The position numbers and the translations under genes were made by a program. A DNA stretch of 64,000 nucleotides from Gracilimonas sp040117685 (GTDB taxonomy: Bacteria > Bacteroidota > Rhodothermia > Balneolales > Balneolaceae). The notes under the pieces were generated by a model. The model did not search any database, had not been told where the DNA came from, and saw only the letters and a list, made by a program, of their open reading frames with translations. Below are positions 9,184-18,520 of the stretch, piece by piece (positions within the stretch are counted from its first letter, which is position 1; every line of letters starts with the position of its first letter). The stretch spans positions 434,001-498,000 of the forward strand of contig NZ_JBEDYP020000012.1 in assembly GCF_040117685.2 (NCBI RefSeq), given 5' to 3'.

Positions 9184-9308
9184 GATTCCGAGGGCTGAGA
9201 TTAAAATTTCACTCAAATTAAAAAGGGTAAATAAAAAGTAAGAAACAACGTGGTCTTAAACTTCTTATTTACCCTTGCAAGTAAATTGCGTGTGTTAAGT
9301 ACAGATCA

Positions 9309-10613
9309 TTACTCCAGTGAGTTGATCAGTCGCTGGAATAGGTCACTGCTGGTGTTACCATTTCCGAGGTTGAGATTATCAATTTGCTCGTTGATGGCTT
9401 CAATTCTACTTTCAGGAGAAAGGCCGGTCCAGGCTGTAATGGCTTCGGTTTCGTAATTCTGAATTCGATTCAGATACTTGATGGCTTCATTTGGATTGTA
9501 ACCGGAGAGGTAGGTGTAAATGACTCCCCAGTAATCGGCTTCAAATTCATAGGATTCCAGCCGTTCGCTATTGGCTGCATCATAAAAACCATCCGTCCAG
9601 TCGGTGATGCGCTGTTCATTTTCCCGCTCTTCTTCCGTGGCCTGATCTTCGGCCCCTTCTTCCGCCAGCTTCCGGCGCATTTCGTCCAGCAGGCTTTCTC
9701 GTTTTACCCTCGGCTCCTGCTCTTTATACTCAACCATACCATGACTGAAAACAAGGTGAGCGATTTCATGAGCTAAAAAGTGAACCAGTTCAGCTTCAGA
9801 ACGCATCTGTTTGAGGGCGCCTTTAGAAATAAATATATAGTTGCCCGGCAGCGAGTATCCCTGAATAGCTTCAGAATCTAGAATAAAAACTTTGAAGTCG
9901 AGTTCCGGCTTATGACTGTTTTCTACAATCAGTCCGGATAGAAGATCCAGATATCGTTGCAACTGGTAATTGCTTACCAGCCCTCGTTGAGCAACCGCAC
10001 TGGCAACCGCATAGCCCACCTGGTCGATGGCCGGGTCGGTATAGGGGACAAAAATAGCATCCGGATACAAGAGTCTTCGTTCCTGAAGGGGGTTCATTTT
10101 TCGTTCTCTTACACCGATAAAGTTCTGGAACTCAGTAGGAGAAGCGGGGTCGATCTGAAATTTCTCGAAATCAACAGTGTATTCGATGTCCCGCGCACGG
10201 CGCCATTTTTCGGCAAAGCCTTTAACGGCCGCCGATACCTGTGTTGGTGAAGCCACCAGCTCTTCCTCAATATCTGTTTCCTCGCCGTCAATTTGAGAGA
10301 ACATCAGGTTCATCCGGCTTTGAAGTGAGTCGGACTGAAGTTTGTCCTCACTTATCTTAGTGTCAGAAAGCGTATAGCTTGGGACCCACCCCAACGTTTC
10401 TTTGAACCAGATACGATCCCAGTATCCCTGTGTGGAATCCAGCTCAACTTTATTGTTGATGTACAGGCGTAGTAAAAACTCATGATAGGCCGCAGGGCCT
10501 TTGCGCATGTCTGCCGTTTGATTGGTGTATTTTACCTGGGCCAAAGCAGACTGGCTTAACATCGCTGTGCAAAACAATAGCACCCCAAAAGAAGAAAGTA
10601 GTTTTTTCATCAT
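9309..10613 (-). CDS. M48-family metalloprotease with N-terminal SH3-like domain
   Basis: 434 aa. Signal peptide 1-25 (SALAQ), then a bacterial SH3-like domain (about 27-88; ADMRKGP and GWVPSY features), a helical linker, and an M48 peptidase domain with the zinc motif HEIAH (in HFLAHEIAHLVFSH) and a downstream third-ligand Glu in ESYEFEADYWG. Relatives include BepA/LoiP-type periplasmic proteases involved in outer-membrane quality control. The start codon overlaps the end of the upstream adenylate cyclase gene by 4 bases (ATGA), indicating translational coupling. The SH3-like domain may bind cell wall. Confidence 0.88.
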   Translation of the reverse strand: MMKKLLSSFGVLLFCTAMLSQSALAQVKYTNQTADMRKGPAAYHEFLLRLYINNKVELDSTQGYWDRIWFKETLGWVPSYTLSDTKISEDKLQSDSLQSRMNLMFSQIDGEETDIEEELVASPTQVSAAVKGFAEKWRRARDIEYTVDFEKFQIDPASPTEFQNFIGVRERKMNPLQERRLLYPDAIFVPYTDPAIDQVGYAVASAVAQRGLVSNYQLQRYLDLLSGLIVENSHKPELDFKVFILDSEAIQGYSLPGNYIFISKGALKQMRSEAELVHFLAHEIAHLVFSHGMVEYKEQEPRVKRESLLDEMRRKLAEEGAEDQATEEERENEQRITDWTDGFYDAANSERLESYEFEADYWGVIYTYLSGYNPNEAIKYLNRIQNYETEAITAWTGLSPESRIEAINEQIDNLNLGNGNTSSDLFQRLINSLE

Positions 10614-12781
10614 TTATTTGTTTGTTGATAGCTGCCCTCCCAGTTGTCGCCGGGCGGATTCTTTTTAAATACCTCGATATTCTTTAAATAAATCCGGCAG
10701 AGCATGTCCCCGTCTTTAAGCTCCAGTGCTTTTTCGAACTTAACTTCTGCCGCTTCCCATTCACGGTTATAATAATGATTTAACGCACCATGGAAAAGCT
10801 CTACAAACGATTCCCATTTCGAAGACTCTTCCGTGCCTTTTTCACAAATAAGTTCAAAAATGCGGATGGGTTTCGTTTTGCCTTTCGCTTTCATCAGGGC
10901 GACTTCCCGCGTCAAGAGGCGGTCTTTTACCTGTTCTCTGGTTGGCTGTGAAATTAAAATTCGGGTGCCAAAGTCCTTATTGGCAGGTTCGAGGCGGGCT
11001 CCCAGGTTCACATTGTCCCCTAAAACCGTATAGCTGAACCGGTCTTTGGAGCCCATGTTACCCACAACCATAGGACCGGAATTCAACCCATAGCGCACAT
11101 GGGGAGCAGGTAAACCTTCACCCGTCCACTTTGCCTGTAATTCGGCTAGTTTTTCTTCCATCTCCAGGGCACACTTACAGGCGTAATAAGCATGATCTTC
11201 TTCAGGCACCGGTGCTCCCCAAAAAGCCATGATGGCGTCACCGATATATTTATCCAGCGTGCCTTTGTTTTTGAAAACGATGTCCGTCATTTCACTTAAA
11301 TACTCATTCAGGAAGGTAACCAACTCTTCGGGAGGAGTATCTTCGGATATGGAAGTGAATCCGGCTAAATCACTGAATAAAACGGTAAGTTCTTTTTTCT
11401 CACCGCCTAATTTAAGCAGTTCCGGCTGCTCAATAATTTGTTCGACCAGTTCTTTTTGAAGGTATAAATCGAAGGCACTGCGAATGGCTCGTTTCTGTGC
11501 ATCCTCACTTACATATTTGGTAGTGTATCCAACAATAATCATCAACAAAGAGGAAAGGAAAATCTCGGCGGTTGGGAACCATATGCGGTACACACTGAAG
11601 AGGACTAACCCGGCAATAATGATTGCCCCCATTAATATTGCTGAAAAAGAAATATTCACTTTTGAAGGAGCCCGGAAAATCACAATCAAAAGAGCCGCCG
11701 TAAAAATGAGGATAAGAATGTTTTTGGTGAAGGGGGATACAGTAGTTATGAAATCACTTTCCAGGAGGTTGTTGGTAACAGCGGCATGAATTTCTACTCC
11801 CGGAAAAGGTTCAATAGGACTCATGGGGGTAGACTTGATGTCAGACAATCCGGCAGCATTGGCCCCGACAAAGACAATTTTGTCTTTCAGCTCTATCAAA
11901 GAATCGGCTTTGGGGTCGCCGGTTTGCCGAAATTCAAGTCCGGCTTTAAATAGTCCATAAAAAGAATAGTACCTGAAAGAGCCGTCTTCCCCGCCTCCTT
12001 TTTTATACCAGTTAATCAGATACTTTCCATCGGGCTGAAGCGGCACTTCCAGTGAATCCAACAAAAGAGAACGATCGGTTTTTTCAATTGAAACCTGTCC
12101 TCGTTGATAGCCGAGATAAGCGGCAACTCCCAAAGAGGGCAATGCCCGGTCTTCAGAAATATTAAAAAACATGGGTACTCTTCGAATGATGGATTCATTC
12201 TCGGTAGGGATGGCTACCGACCCAATTTTATGAGCAGTATTCAAGAATCGTGGAATGGGGACATTATGTACAGAGTACAACCCCGAACTGTCTTCCAATG
12301 CAAGCGGATAGGTAAAGCGGGACAGGTTTGACCGGTTATATCCATCATTACTCTCAACTGTTTGAGCAGACAGCACGGAGTTTTGGTAGGTGCCAAACAT
12401 CTGTTCCAGGTATAGGTCGCTTCGTGATCCGGCAAGGCCATTTCGATCAAAGTCGGGTTGATCAAAAAGCACATCATATACGACCAGTCGCGCCTGCTTG
12501 GCCATCAGATAGTTGTGAACGGTGCCATATACCTCCCGTGGCCAGGGCCAATAAATACCATGTTCCTTCGCAAAAGTATCCAGGCTTTTTTGATCAATCA
12601 TAGCCAGTGACACCCGGTCTTTTGGGACTTCCCGCTCAAAAGACCTGAATTTTTGGTCAAGCAGAGAGTCTTCGATGGGGTTAAAAAAGCCTGCATATTG
12701 CAGTGCAAAAAGTGAGGAGATTACGGCAGTATACACCAACCCGAGTAAGACTGCCTTATTAAGTTTTCTTCCTTTTTTCAT
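10610..12781 (-). CDS. CHASE2-domain class III adenylate cyclase
   Basis: 723 aa membrane receptor cyclase. TM helix ~9-28, extracytoplasmic CHASE2 sensor (~30-345), three TM helices (~350-425), cyclase homology domain (~465-640), then a C-terminal TPR-like helical tail. Catalytic features: metal Asp residues in LFSDLAGFT and IGDAIMAFWG, substrate Lys in LDKYIGD, and YTVLGDNVNLGARLE. In the last motif Thr occupies the position of the mammalian Asp, while the transition-state Asn and Arg are present. Lys/Thr marks the class IIIb group, often bicarbonate-responsive. Product is likely cAMP. Coupled by a 4-base overlap to the M48 protease gene. Confidence 0.92.
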   Translation of the reverse strand: MKKGRKLNKAVLLGLVYTAVISSLFALQYAGFFNPIEDSLLDQKFRSFEREVPKDRVSLAMIDQKSLDTFAKEHGIYWPWPREVYGTVHNYLMAKQARLVVYDVLFDQPDFDRNGLAGSRSDLYLEQMFGTYQNSVLSAQTVESNDGYNRSNLSRFTYPLALEDSSGLYSVHNVPIPRFLNTAHKIGSVAIPTENESIIRRVPMFFNISEDRALPSLGVAAYLGYQRGQVSIEKTDRSLLLDSLEVPLQPDGKYLINWYKKGGGEDGSFRYYSFYGLFKAGLEFRQTGDPKADSLIELKDKIVFVGANAAGLSDIKSTPMSPIEPFPGVEIHAAVTNNLLESDFITTVSPFTKNILILIFTAALLIVIFRAPSKVNISFSAILMGAIIIAGLVLFSVYRIWFPTAEIFLSSLLMIIVGYTTKYVSEDAQKRAIRSAFDLYLQKELVEQIIEQPELLKLGGEKKELTVLFSDLAGFTSISEDTPPEELVTFLNEYLSEMTDIVFKNKGTLDKYIGDAIMAFWGAPVPEEDHAYYACKCALEMEEKLAELQAKWTGEGLPAPHVRYGLNSGPMVVGNMGSKDRFSYTVLGDNVNLGARLEPANKDFGTRILISQPTREQVKDRLLTREVALMKAKGKTKPIRIFELICEKGTEESSKWESFVELFHGALNHYYNREWEAAEVKFEKALELKDGDMLCRIYLKNIEVFKKNPPGDNWEGSYQQTNK

Positions 12782-12971
12782 TTTGTACCCGAATTAGAAG
12801 TCAAACAACAAATTCTATAATAAGAATTTCAGTGATGTTGTGCACTTTATAGCTTATCGTTTAATATCATTGGCTACAGCTGATGCTGACACTATTTATA
12901 CGACATCTTAGAAATGCTTTAATTATCATTGCCTTTGCAGCACCGGTGAATCCTGAACAATATAGTTTTTT

Positions 12972-14057
12972 ATGTCACATCATCGAATAAAATCTACAGA
13001 AAAATATCCATTCTGGTTTAAGACTACCGTTATATTAATTGGCCTGTATCTGCTGTTCCTGGTAATGAGCTATGGAAAGTTTATCCTGATGCCGCTGGCT
13101 TTTTCGGCATTCTTTGCAATGCTTTTGAGTCCTATAGTTAAACTTTTTGAACGCTGGAAACTGGGCAGGGCTTTTAGCATCATTCTTACGTTGTTAGTGG
13201 TATTAGTTGTTCTTGGAGGTATTTTATCGCTGATATCAGCTCAGTTTGTGCAATTCGCAGAACGCATTCCGGAGGTGACCGAAAAGCTGAAGACCGTTTC
13301 CACTAATGCCATTCAATACCTGGAAGAAACAGCCGGGATTTCCCAGGAAGAACAAAGCGAATACCTGCAACAGGGCATCAACAACCTGATCGATCAGAGT
13401 GGAAATTATGTGAGTTCCATCGTGAGCGCCACCACCAATATATTTACGGTGATGACGCTCATGCCCATCTTTATTTTCTTTATGCTCTACTATCAGGAAA
13501 TGTATCAAACCTTCTTTCAAAAGCTGTTCGCATCCAGGAAAGGAGACTATTCTAATGTGGACAATCTTTTAAGCCGGGTGCAGGATGTAACTCAAAACTA
13601 CCTGGTTGGTATGCTTTCGGTGATTGGTATTTTAGCCGTTTTAAATACAACCGGACTTTTTATTATTGGTCTGGAGCATGCGCTGTTCTTTGGGGTTTTT
13701 GCCTCATTGTTAGCCATTATTCCTTACATCGGGATTATCATAGGAGCATTACCGCCGTTGTTATTTGCTCTCCTGCTTACCGACTCGCTAATCACCCCGG
13801 TGTTGGTGGTGGCCGTTTTTGGAACGGTGCAATTCCTGGAAGGCAATTTTATTACGCCCCGAATTGTCGGTTCAAAGGTATCTATCAATCCTTTTGTAGC
13901 TATGATTGCGCTGATCATTGGCGGTGAACTATGGGGAATCTCCGGGATGATTTTGTTTGTACCGTTAATCGGTATTTTGAAAGTCATTTTTGATCAAATT
14001 CCGGAGATGAAGCCCTACGGTTATTTGTTAGGAAATTCCGTCAACTACCAGGACTGA
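12972..14057 (+). CDS. AI-2E family (PerM/YdbO-like) membrane transporter
   Basis: 361 aa with about eight TM helices: a pair at 15-50, one at 60-85, a cytoplasmic or helical loop (~90-150), one at ~150-175, then a cluster at 205-340. Conserved C-terminal features of the family are present (IPYIGIIIGALPP, VQFLEGNFITPRIVG, and the GGELWGISGMILFVPL end). Members export small molecules or act as Na+/H+ antiporters; the AI-2 role is established only for TqsA. Its stop is two bases before the start of the downstream MORN lipoprotein, so the two are co-transcribed. Confidence 0.88.
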   Translation: MSHHRIKSTEKYPFWFKTTVILIGLYLLFLVMSYGKFILMPLAFSAFFAMLLSPIVKLFERWKLGRAFSIILTLLVVLVVLGGILSLISAQFVQFAERIPEVTEKLKTVSTNAIQYLEETAGISQEEQSEYLQQGINNLIDQSGNYVSSIVSATTNIFTVMTLMPIFIFFMLYYQEMYQTFFQKLFASRKGDYSNVDNLLSRVQDVTQNYLVGMLSVIGILAVLNTTGLFIIGLEHALFFGVFASLLAIIPYIGIIIGALPPLLFALLLTDSLITPVLVVAVFGTVQFLEGNFITPRIVGSKVSINPFVAMIALIIGGELWGISGMILFVPLIGILKVIFDQIPEMKPYGYLLGNSVNYQD

Positions 14058-14059
14058 AA

Positions 14060-14824
14060 GTGAAAGCCCGGACTACATCAACACTATCTATCTTCACGAT
14101 TTTCTGCGTGATTGCTCTCGGAGCTTGCTCGGCAGAGAAGCAAAAGGAGGAGCACTACTTTTTGGATGGATATGATCACCTGGAGTTTCGGGATTCTACA
14201 GGTGTTGTGGTTCCTCCTAACCAGTATATAGGATCCTATCAGCTAAACGGGGTACGAATGTACGATGTCATTGATACCACGCTGGTACTACATAATACCC
14301 GGTCGGGTGAGCCGTACAGAGGATTTATAAGAACCTTTGACAGCAGAGACTATAACCTGCAGGGTGAATTTGAAAACGGGGAAATGTTTCGGCTGCGGTA
14401 TTGGTACGCAAGTCGAAGGCTGGGAATGGATGCTGATTACCGGAAGCAAACGGGGAGCATTTGGGATAAACTGGGCCGGCTGGCCATAAGCTGGAATCCC
14501 GATGAGTTATATTTCATAGACCCGGCTTCCCAGAAAATCACGCAAATCAGAACCGATACCATGACCAGTTATTATGACAAATCAGGGAATCTCACGAGTT
14601 ATACCGTTCGCACCGATACGTCATTTGTTCAATACTATGCAGATGGCCAGCCACGCTTTAAATTTCCATATTCTGAAGTAGGTCCTCGCAGTGGAAAGGT
14701 GATGCGGTGGCACCCTAATGGTCAAATCCAGGTAACCGGACAATATAAGGATGGGGAGCAATCCGGAGTGTGGATTGAATACGACAGCTTAGGGAATGAG
14801 ATTAAAAGGGAGAGCTACAACTAA
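14060..14824 (+). CDS. Lipoprotein with C-terminal MORN-variant repeats
   Basis: 254 aa, GTG start two bases after the permease stop; no closer ATG fits the signal peptide. Lipobox LGAC at ~residue 22. The C-terminus has at least two MORN-variant repeats (YYADGQPRFKFPY; WHPNGQIQVTGQYKDGEQSG-WIEYD), a motif seen in Bacteroidota surface and toxin-antitoxin-associated proteins. The middle has YDKSGNL and similar loops. The stop overlaps the convergent flavin reductase gene by 4 bases. Function unknown. Confidence 0.75.
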   Translation: MKARTTSTLSIFTIFCVIALGACSAEKQKEEHYFLDGYDHLEFRDSTGVVVPPNQYIGSYQLNGVRMYDVIDTTLVLHNTRSGEPYRGFIRTFDSRDYNLQGEFENGEMFRLRYWYASRRLGMDADYRKQTGSIWDKLGRLAISWNPDELYFIDPASQKITQIRTDTMTSYYDKSGNLTSYTVRTDTSFVQYYADGQPRFKFPYSEVGPRSGKVMRWHPNGQIQVTGQYKDGEQSGVWIEYDSLGNEIKRESYN

Positions 14825-15420
14825 ATATCTTCCGGAAAGAACAAATCCCTTACATAGGTATAATTAGCTGCCATTCTTCCAATCGGGTCGTACTTGGCGT
14901 AATCCACTTTGTCATTTTCCATGTACACATCGTCTTTGATGTGGTAGCAAACCAGCTCCCCGATCACTTGGTTGAAATCTCCCAGTTCCATCACCCTATC
15001 TAACCGGCATTCCATACTGATGACGGCTTCTTCAACTCTGGGAGCTGTAACCAGATTGCTTTTTACAGGGGTGAGGCCTGTCTTTTCAAACTCACTAATT
15101 TCTTTTGGATAAATGGTACTGCTCTTGTGCATGTGATTGGCAAGCTTGGCAGAAACCAAATTGATGACATAATCTCCGCTGTCTTTAATATTTGCCAGCG
15201 TATCCTTGTCCCCGTCTTTCCCCACATTTGCTCCCCGGCCTATGGAGGTAATAAACATGATGGGGTTATGGGAAATCACGTTGAAGTAACTATAGGGTGC
15301 CAGGTTTGGAATCCCGCTTTCCCCAACTGAAGAAATCCAGGCAATTGGGCGCGGAACCACCGATGCCTTTACAAGTTTGGCAATCTGATGTTCAGAAAAC
15401 TGAGGCTTTTCTATAATCAC
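14821..15420 (-). CDS. Flavin reductase-like (FMN-binding split-barrel) protein
   Basis: About 200 aa. The open frame reaches 15519, but the first 33 residues look unlike the family. A GTG at 15420 (giving M-IIEKPQFSE...) matches the usual N-terminus. The FMN-binding split-barrel features are visible: VVPRPIAWISSV, GIPNLAPYSYFNVIS and DTLANIKDSGDYVINLV. These are typical of the DIM6/NTAB flavoprotein group, which act as flavin reductases or partners of monooxygenases. It runs convergent with the MORN lipoprotein, with overlapping stop codons. Confidence 0.8.
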   Translation of the reverse strand: MIIEKPQFSEHQIAKLVKASVVPRPIAWISSVGESGIPNLAPYSYFNVISHNPIMFITSIGRGANVGKDGDKDTLANIKDSGDYVINLVSAKLANHMHKSSTIYPKEISEFEKTGLTPVKSNLVTAPRVEEAVISMECRLDRVMELGDFNQVIGELVCYHIKDDVYMENDKVDYAKYDPIGRMAANYTYVRDLFFPEDI

Positions 15421-15551
15421 GGAAGTAAATGTTGAGTTTAAAAATCGGTGTTCGAAGGTAGCTATTTTTGGAAAGCTTGCATAATAAAGGTAGTTGCAGT
15501 TGGTTCTTGAAATAAACAAATTCCTTACATATCAGACAAAAAGTAAGAATT

Positions 15552-15803
15552 ATGCCTACAGCAACCATCACATCCAAAGGTCAGGTAACCATCCCCAAAA
15601 AAATCCGGGATGAATTAGGATTAAAGCCCGGCGATATTCTCAATTTCGAAATGGAGGCAGTAAATACCTTAGTAGTTACAGCCAAAAAAAAAGATTATAA
15701 AGAAGCCTACGGAATGTTGTATCGGGAGAATCAGAAACCAAAGTCAGACGAAGAAATAAATGAAGGAATCGTTGAATACTTAAAGGAAAAGTATAAAAGG
15801 TAA
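15552..15803 (+). CDS. AbrB/SpoVT-domain antitoxin
   Basis: 83 aa. The N-terminal swapped-hairpin AbrB domain is clear (ATITSKGQVTIPKKIRDELGLKPGD). The C-terminal ~35 residues are the acidic/helical segment that would block the toxin (KSDEEINEGIVEYLKEKY). Its stop overlaps the toxin start in TAATG. Expected to bind its own promoter. It belongs to the VapB/MazE-like antitoxins paired with PIN toxins. Confidence 0.88.
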   Translation: MPTATITSKGQVTIPKKIRDELGLKPGDILNFEMEAVNTLVVTAKKKDYKEAYGMLYRENQKPKSDEEINEGIVEYLKEKYKR

Positions 15804-16186
15804 TGGTAGGTATAGACACGAATTTACTGGCTAGATTCCTTATTAAGGACATTGAAGAGCAGGCAGAATTAGTGGCAAAATTAATTGAAGATGGGAAGGA
15901 GCTTTACATTAATCAGGTAGTGCTCTCGGAGCTTTCGTGGGTACTTCTTAAAATCTATAACTATCCTAAAATAGAATTCATAAGCGTTTTAGACACTCTA
16001 TTTGAAACAAAAGGTTTTTACTTTTTTGATCAGGAGGTAGTAAAGCTTACAATCGAAGATTACATTAACAGCTCGGCAGATTTTAACGATTGTCTCATTC
16101 ATCAAATAAATAGAAAAGAACGGCTAATAACATACACTTTCGATAAAAAAGCTTCTAATCTGAAACAGATGAAACTGTTGGATTAA
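15803..16186 (+). CDS. PIN-domain toxin (VapC-like)
   Basis: 127 aa. The acidic active-site residues of PIN RNases are visible: Asp5 (GIDTNLL), Glu43 (LSELSW), Asp93/Asp96 (SADFNDCLI) and Asp114 (TFDKKA). VapC-type toxins cut tRNA or rRNA. The start overlaps the antitoxin stop by one base (TAATG), the usual coupling. The module looks intact and ends 7 bases from the convergent polX gene. Confidence 0.88.
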   Translation: MVGIDTNLLARFLIKDIEEQAELVAKLIEDGKELYINQVVLSELSWVLLKIYNYPKIEFISVLDTLFETKGFYFFDQEVVKLTIEDYINSSADFNDCLIHQINRKERLITYTFDKKASNLKQMKLLD

Positions 16187-16193
16187 TCCCCGA

Positions 16194-17954
16194 CTATCTC
16201 GCTTCGAAAAAAGCCTTCACCTCTTCGGCACTCTTGGCATTCAGTACACGGTCTTTACCATACTTTCCTTTTCGGGCAATGCGTACACCGTAAGGAATAT
16301 CATCAATGCCATCGGTGGAGTGGGCATCAGGGTTGATGGATGTCATGAGCCCTACTTCCATGGCTTTGTTGCCAAATCTCCAGTCCAGGTCAAGCCGGCG
16401 TGGATTGGCATTTATTTCGATGGCCGTGTTATGTTCGGCAGCTAAAGCAACAAGTTCGTTCAGGTCTAAATCGCTGCCATTTCTTTTCAGAAGCAATCTT
16501 CCGGTAGGGTGACCAAGAATTCTGGTATATGGATTTTTGATAGCATTTCGCATCCGTTCCATCATTTTATCCCGGGGCATTTCCAAAGATTGGTGCACGC
16601 TTGCAATCACAAAATCAAAGCCTTCCAGGATGTCATCTTCATAATCCAAAGAACCGTCAGCGAGAATATCCGATTCGATACCTTTAAAGATTACAAAGTC
16701 TTTACCCGCTTCTTTGAATTCCTCATTAAGCCGCTCAATTTCTTCCCACTGTTGTTTAATCTCATCCACCGAAAGTCCGCCGGCATAAGCTGCCGTTTTG
16801 GAGTGATCGGTCAGCCCAAGATATTCATAACCACGTTCCATGCAGGCTTCGGCCATTTCTTTAATGGAGTACTTTCCATCACTCCAGGTGCTGTGAGCAT
16901 GAATAACGCCCCGGATATCGTCATCAGAAACGAGATCAAAGTCTTCCTGTTCTTCGTAGATATCGAATTCACCTCGGTCTTCGCGTAGCTCGGGTGGCAC
17001 AAAGTGCATATCCAGCTTCTCGTAAATATCTGACTCACTTGAAAACTTAACTGGAGCATCAAAGTTGGTATCGCCGTTATCATTCAGCTTGAACAATCCA
17101 TATTCATTCAGACTCATGCCACGATCGCGGGCACGCTGCCTTAACACCACATTATGTTCTTTACTTCCGGTAAAGTACATCAGCGCGGCCGGAAATTCCT
17201 CAGGCTTAACAATACGTAAATCTACCTGCCGGCCTTCTTTGGTTCTCACCGAACTTTTGGTGTCTCCTTTGCCCAACACTTCCGTCACCCGGTCATGATT
17301 GGTGAAAACGTCAAATAATGAGTTGATATGTTCTTCATCAGCAGCAATCAGAATATCAATATCGCCGATGGTTTCCAGTCCTCGCCGGTACGATCCGGCC
17401 ACTTCAATTTGCTGAACGCCCTCCTGACCTTTCAGGCTTTCAAAAATGGTGCTGGCGATTTCTTGGGCCTGGTCCAGCCGGCAACGTTCATCAAACTTCT
17501 CCATCCACTCAATGGATTTCATGATTTTTTCCGCCGATTTCTGTCCCAATCCTGAAAGTGATGCCACCGATCCGTCTTCAATTTTTTCCTTCAGCTCATC
17601 AATAGTACTAATGCCCAGTTCTTTATGAATTTTATAAGCATTCTTGGGGCCGAGTCCGGAAATACCCAGCCAATCAATCAAACCCTCCGGTACTTTCTCT
17701 TTAAAGGCTTCCAGCACGGGCATTTCTCCGGTTTCTTCCAGCGCATAGATATCCTCCGCAATCGACTTCCCAATCCCCTTTATATCTGTCAGGTTTTTCT
17801 CTTTGATGTACTCGTTGATGTCATCTCCAAGCCCCTCAATCGTCTGGGCGGCTTTATCAAAGGCAATGACTTTAAATCGGTTCTCTCCGGCGAGCTGCAT
17901 AAGCTGAGATACTTCACGAAGTTTGGCGGCGATATCCTGATTGGTGTAGGGCAT
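16194..17954 (-). CDS. polX: DNA polymerase/3'-5' exonuclease PolX
   Basis: 586 aa, full length. N-terminal HhH 8-kDa-like region (~1-130, with helix-hairpin-helix segments such as DIKGIGKSIAEDI and GLGPKNAYKIH), a Pol beta-type nucleotidyltransferase core (~140-310; GDIDILIA and VDLRIV carry catalytic Asp residues), and a C-terminal PHP exonuclease domain (~340-580; HAHSTWSDGKYS, LTDHSKTAAY, GHPTGR and INPDAHS metal ligands). The family fills gaps in base excision repair. Transcribed alone; the palindromic repeat at 18020-18147 lies upstream. Confidence 0.95.
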   Translation of the reverse strand: MPYTNQDIAAKLREVSQLMQLAGENRFKVIAFDKAAQTIEGLGDDINEYIKEKNLTDIKGIGKSIAEDIYALEETGEMPVLEAFKEKVPEGLIDWLGISGLGPKNAYKIHKELGISTIDELKEKIEDGSVASLSGLGQKSAEKIMKSIEWMEKFDERCRLDQAQEIASTIFESLKGQEGVQQIEVAGSYRRGLETIGDIDILIAADEEHINSLFDVFTNHDRVTEVLGKGDTKSSVRTKEGRQVDLRIVKPEEFPAALMYFTGSKEHNVVLRQRARDRGMSLNEYGLFKLNDNGDTNFDAPVKFSSESDIYEKLDMHFVPPELREDRGEFDIYEEQEDFDLVSDDDIRGVIHAHSTWSDGKYSIKEMAEACMERGYEYLGLTDHSKTAAYAGGLSVDEIKQQWEEIERLNEEFKEAGKDFVIFKGIESDILADGSLDYEDDILEGFDFVIASVHQSLEMPRDKMMERMRNAIKNPYTRILGHPTGRLLLKRNGSDLDLNELVALAAEHNTAIEINANPRRLDLDWRFGNKAMEVGLMTSINPDAHSTDGIDDIPYGVRIARKGKYGKDRVLNAKSAEEVKAFFEAR

Positions 17955-18019
17955 AAAAAGTATGGGCTAAAATTTGATTTATCGGATGATAGTAACTAAT
18001 GGATTTGCATTCAAAGATT

Positions 18020-18152
18020 AGGTGTTAGGAGGAAGGTTTTAGGTTTTAGTGGTATTCTGAGTGGAAGCAAAAAGCCTAAACCTGAATTTCTTACCAAGCC
18101 TTAAAGGCTATGATTGTTTTGGCATTAGCCTCCCCACTAAAACCTAACACCT
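18020..18152. repeat. Intergenic palindromic repeat (AGGTGTTAGG family, copy 1)
   Basis: Left part (18020-18052) carries AGGTGTTAGG, GGAAGGTTTTAGG and TTAGGTTTTAGTGG. The right part (18134-18152) carries CCACTAAAACCTAACACCT. TTAGGTTTTAGTGG (18039-18052) and its complement (18134-18147) form a 14-bp perfect inverted repeat. Related to 28427-28582. Confidence 0.8.
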
Positions 18153-18154
18153 TT

Positions 18155-18520
18155 CTATCTAAAGGCATCCTCAATATGATTGAATTCCGGAGCCTCATTC
18201 CTCTCTTGCACAATCCCCACAATATCAAACCGCATGGGAGAGCCCTCCATTTTGCGCTCGTACATCCAGGCTTCGGCAGCTTTGAAGATATGCTGAACTT
18301 TTTCTTCGGTTACGTGCTCGAAAGGCTGTCCGAATTTGGTATTTGTCCGATACTTCACTTCAATAAATACAATTGCGGTATCGTCGTACGCCACGATATC
18401 TACCTCAGAATGTTCAAAGAAATAATTTCGCTCTAAAACTCTCCAGCCTTTGGATTCCAGATAGGCACAGGCGAGATCTTCCCCATCGTTTCCAATTTCA
18501 CGGTGTGACTTCTTAGTCAT
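18155..18520 (-). CDS. YraN/UPF0102 family endonuclease-like protein
   Basis: 121 aa, the typical length. The Holliday-junction-resolvase-like fold is indicated by GEDLACAYLESKGWRVLERN, then SEVDIVA (catalytic-type Asp) and VFIEVKYR (E-x-K). YraN proteins are widely conserved; their role is unsettled, with suggested DNA-processing functions. Overlaps the 3' end of the upstream GbsR/MarR gene by 8 bases, so they are co-expressed. Confidence 0.9.
   Translation of the reverse strand: MTKKSHREIGNDGEDLACAYLESKGWRVLERNYFFEHSEVDIVAYDDTAIVFIEVKYRTNTKFGQPFEHVTEEKVQHIFKAAEAWMYERKMEGSPMRFDIVGIVQERNEAPEFNHIEDAFR

Noticed and set aside
16509..16988. Plus-strand ORFs opposite polX and the subtilase
   Set aside because: Antisense shadows of strongly conserved genes without ribosome-binding sites or recognisable domains.
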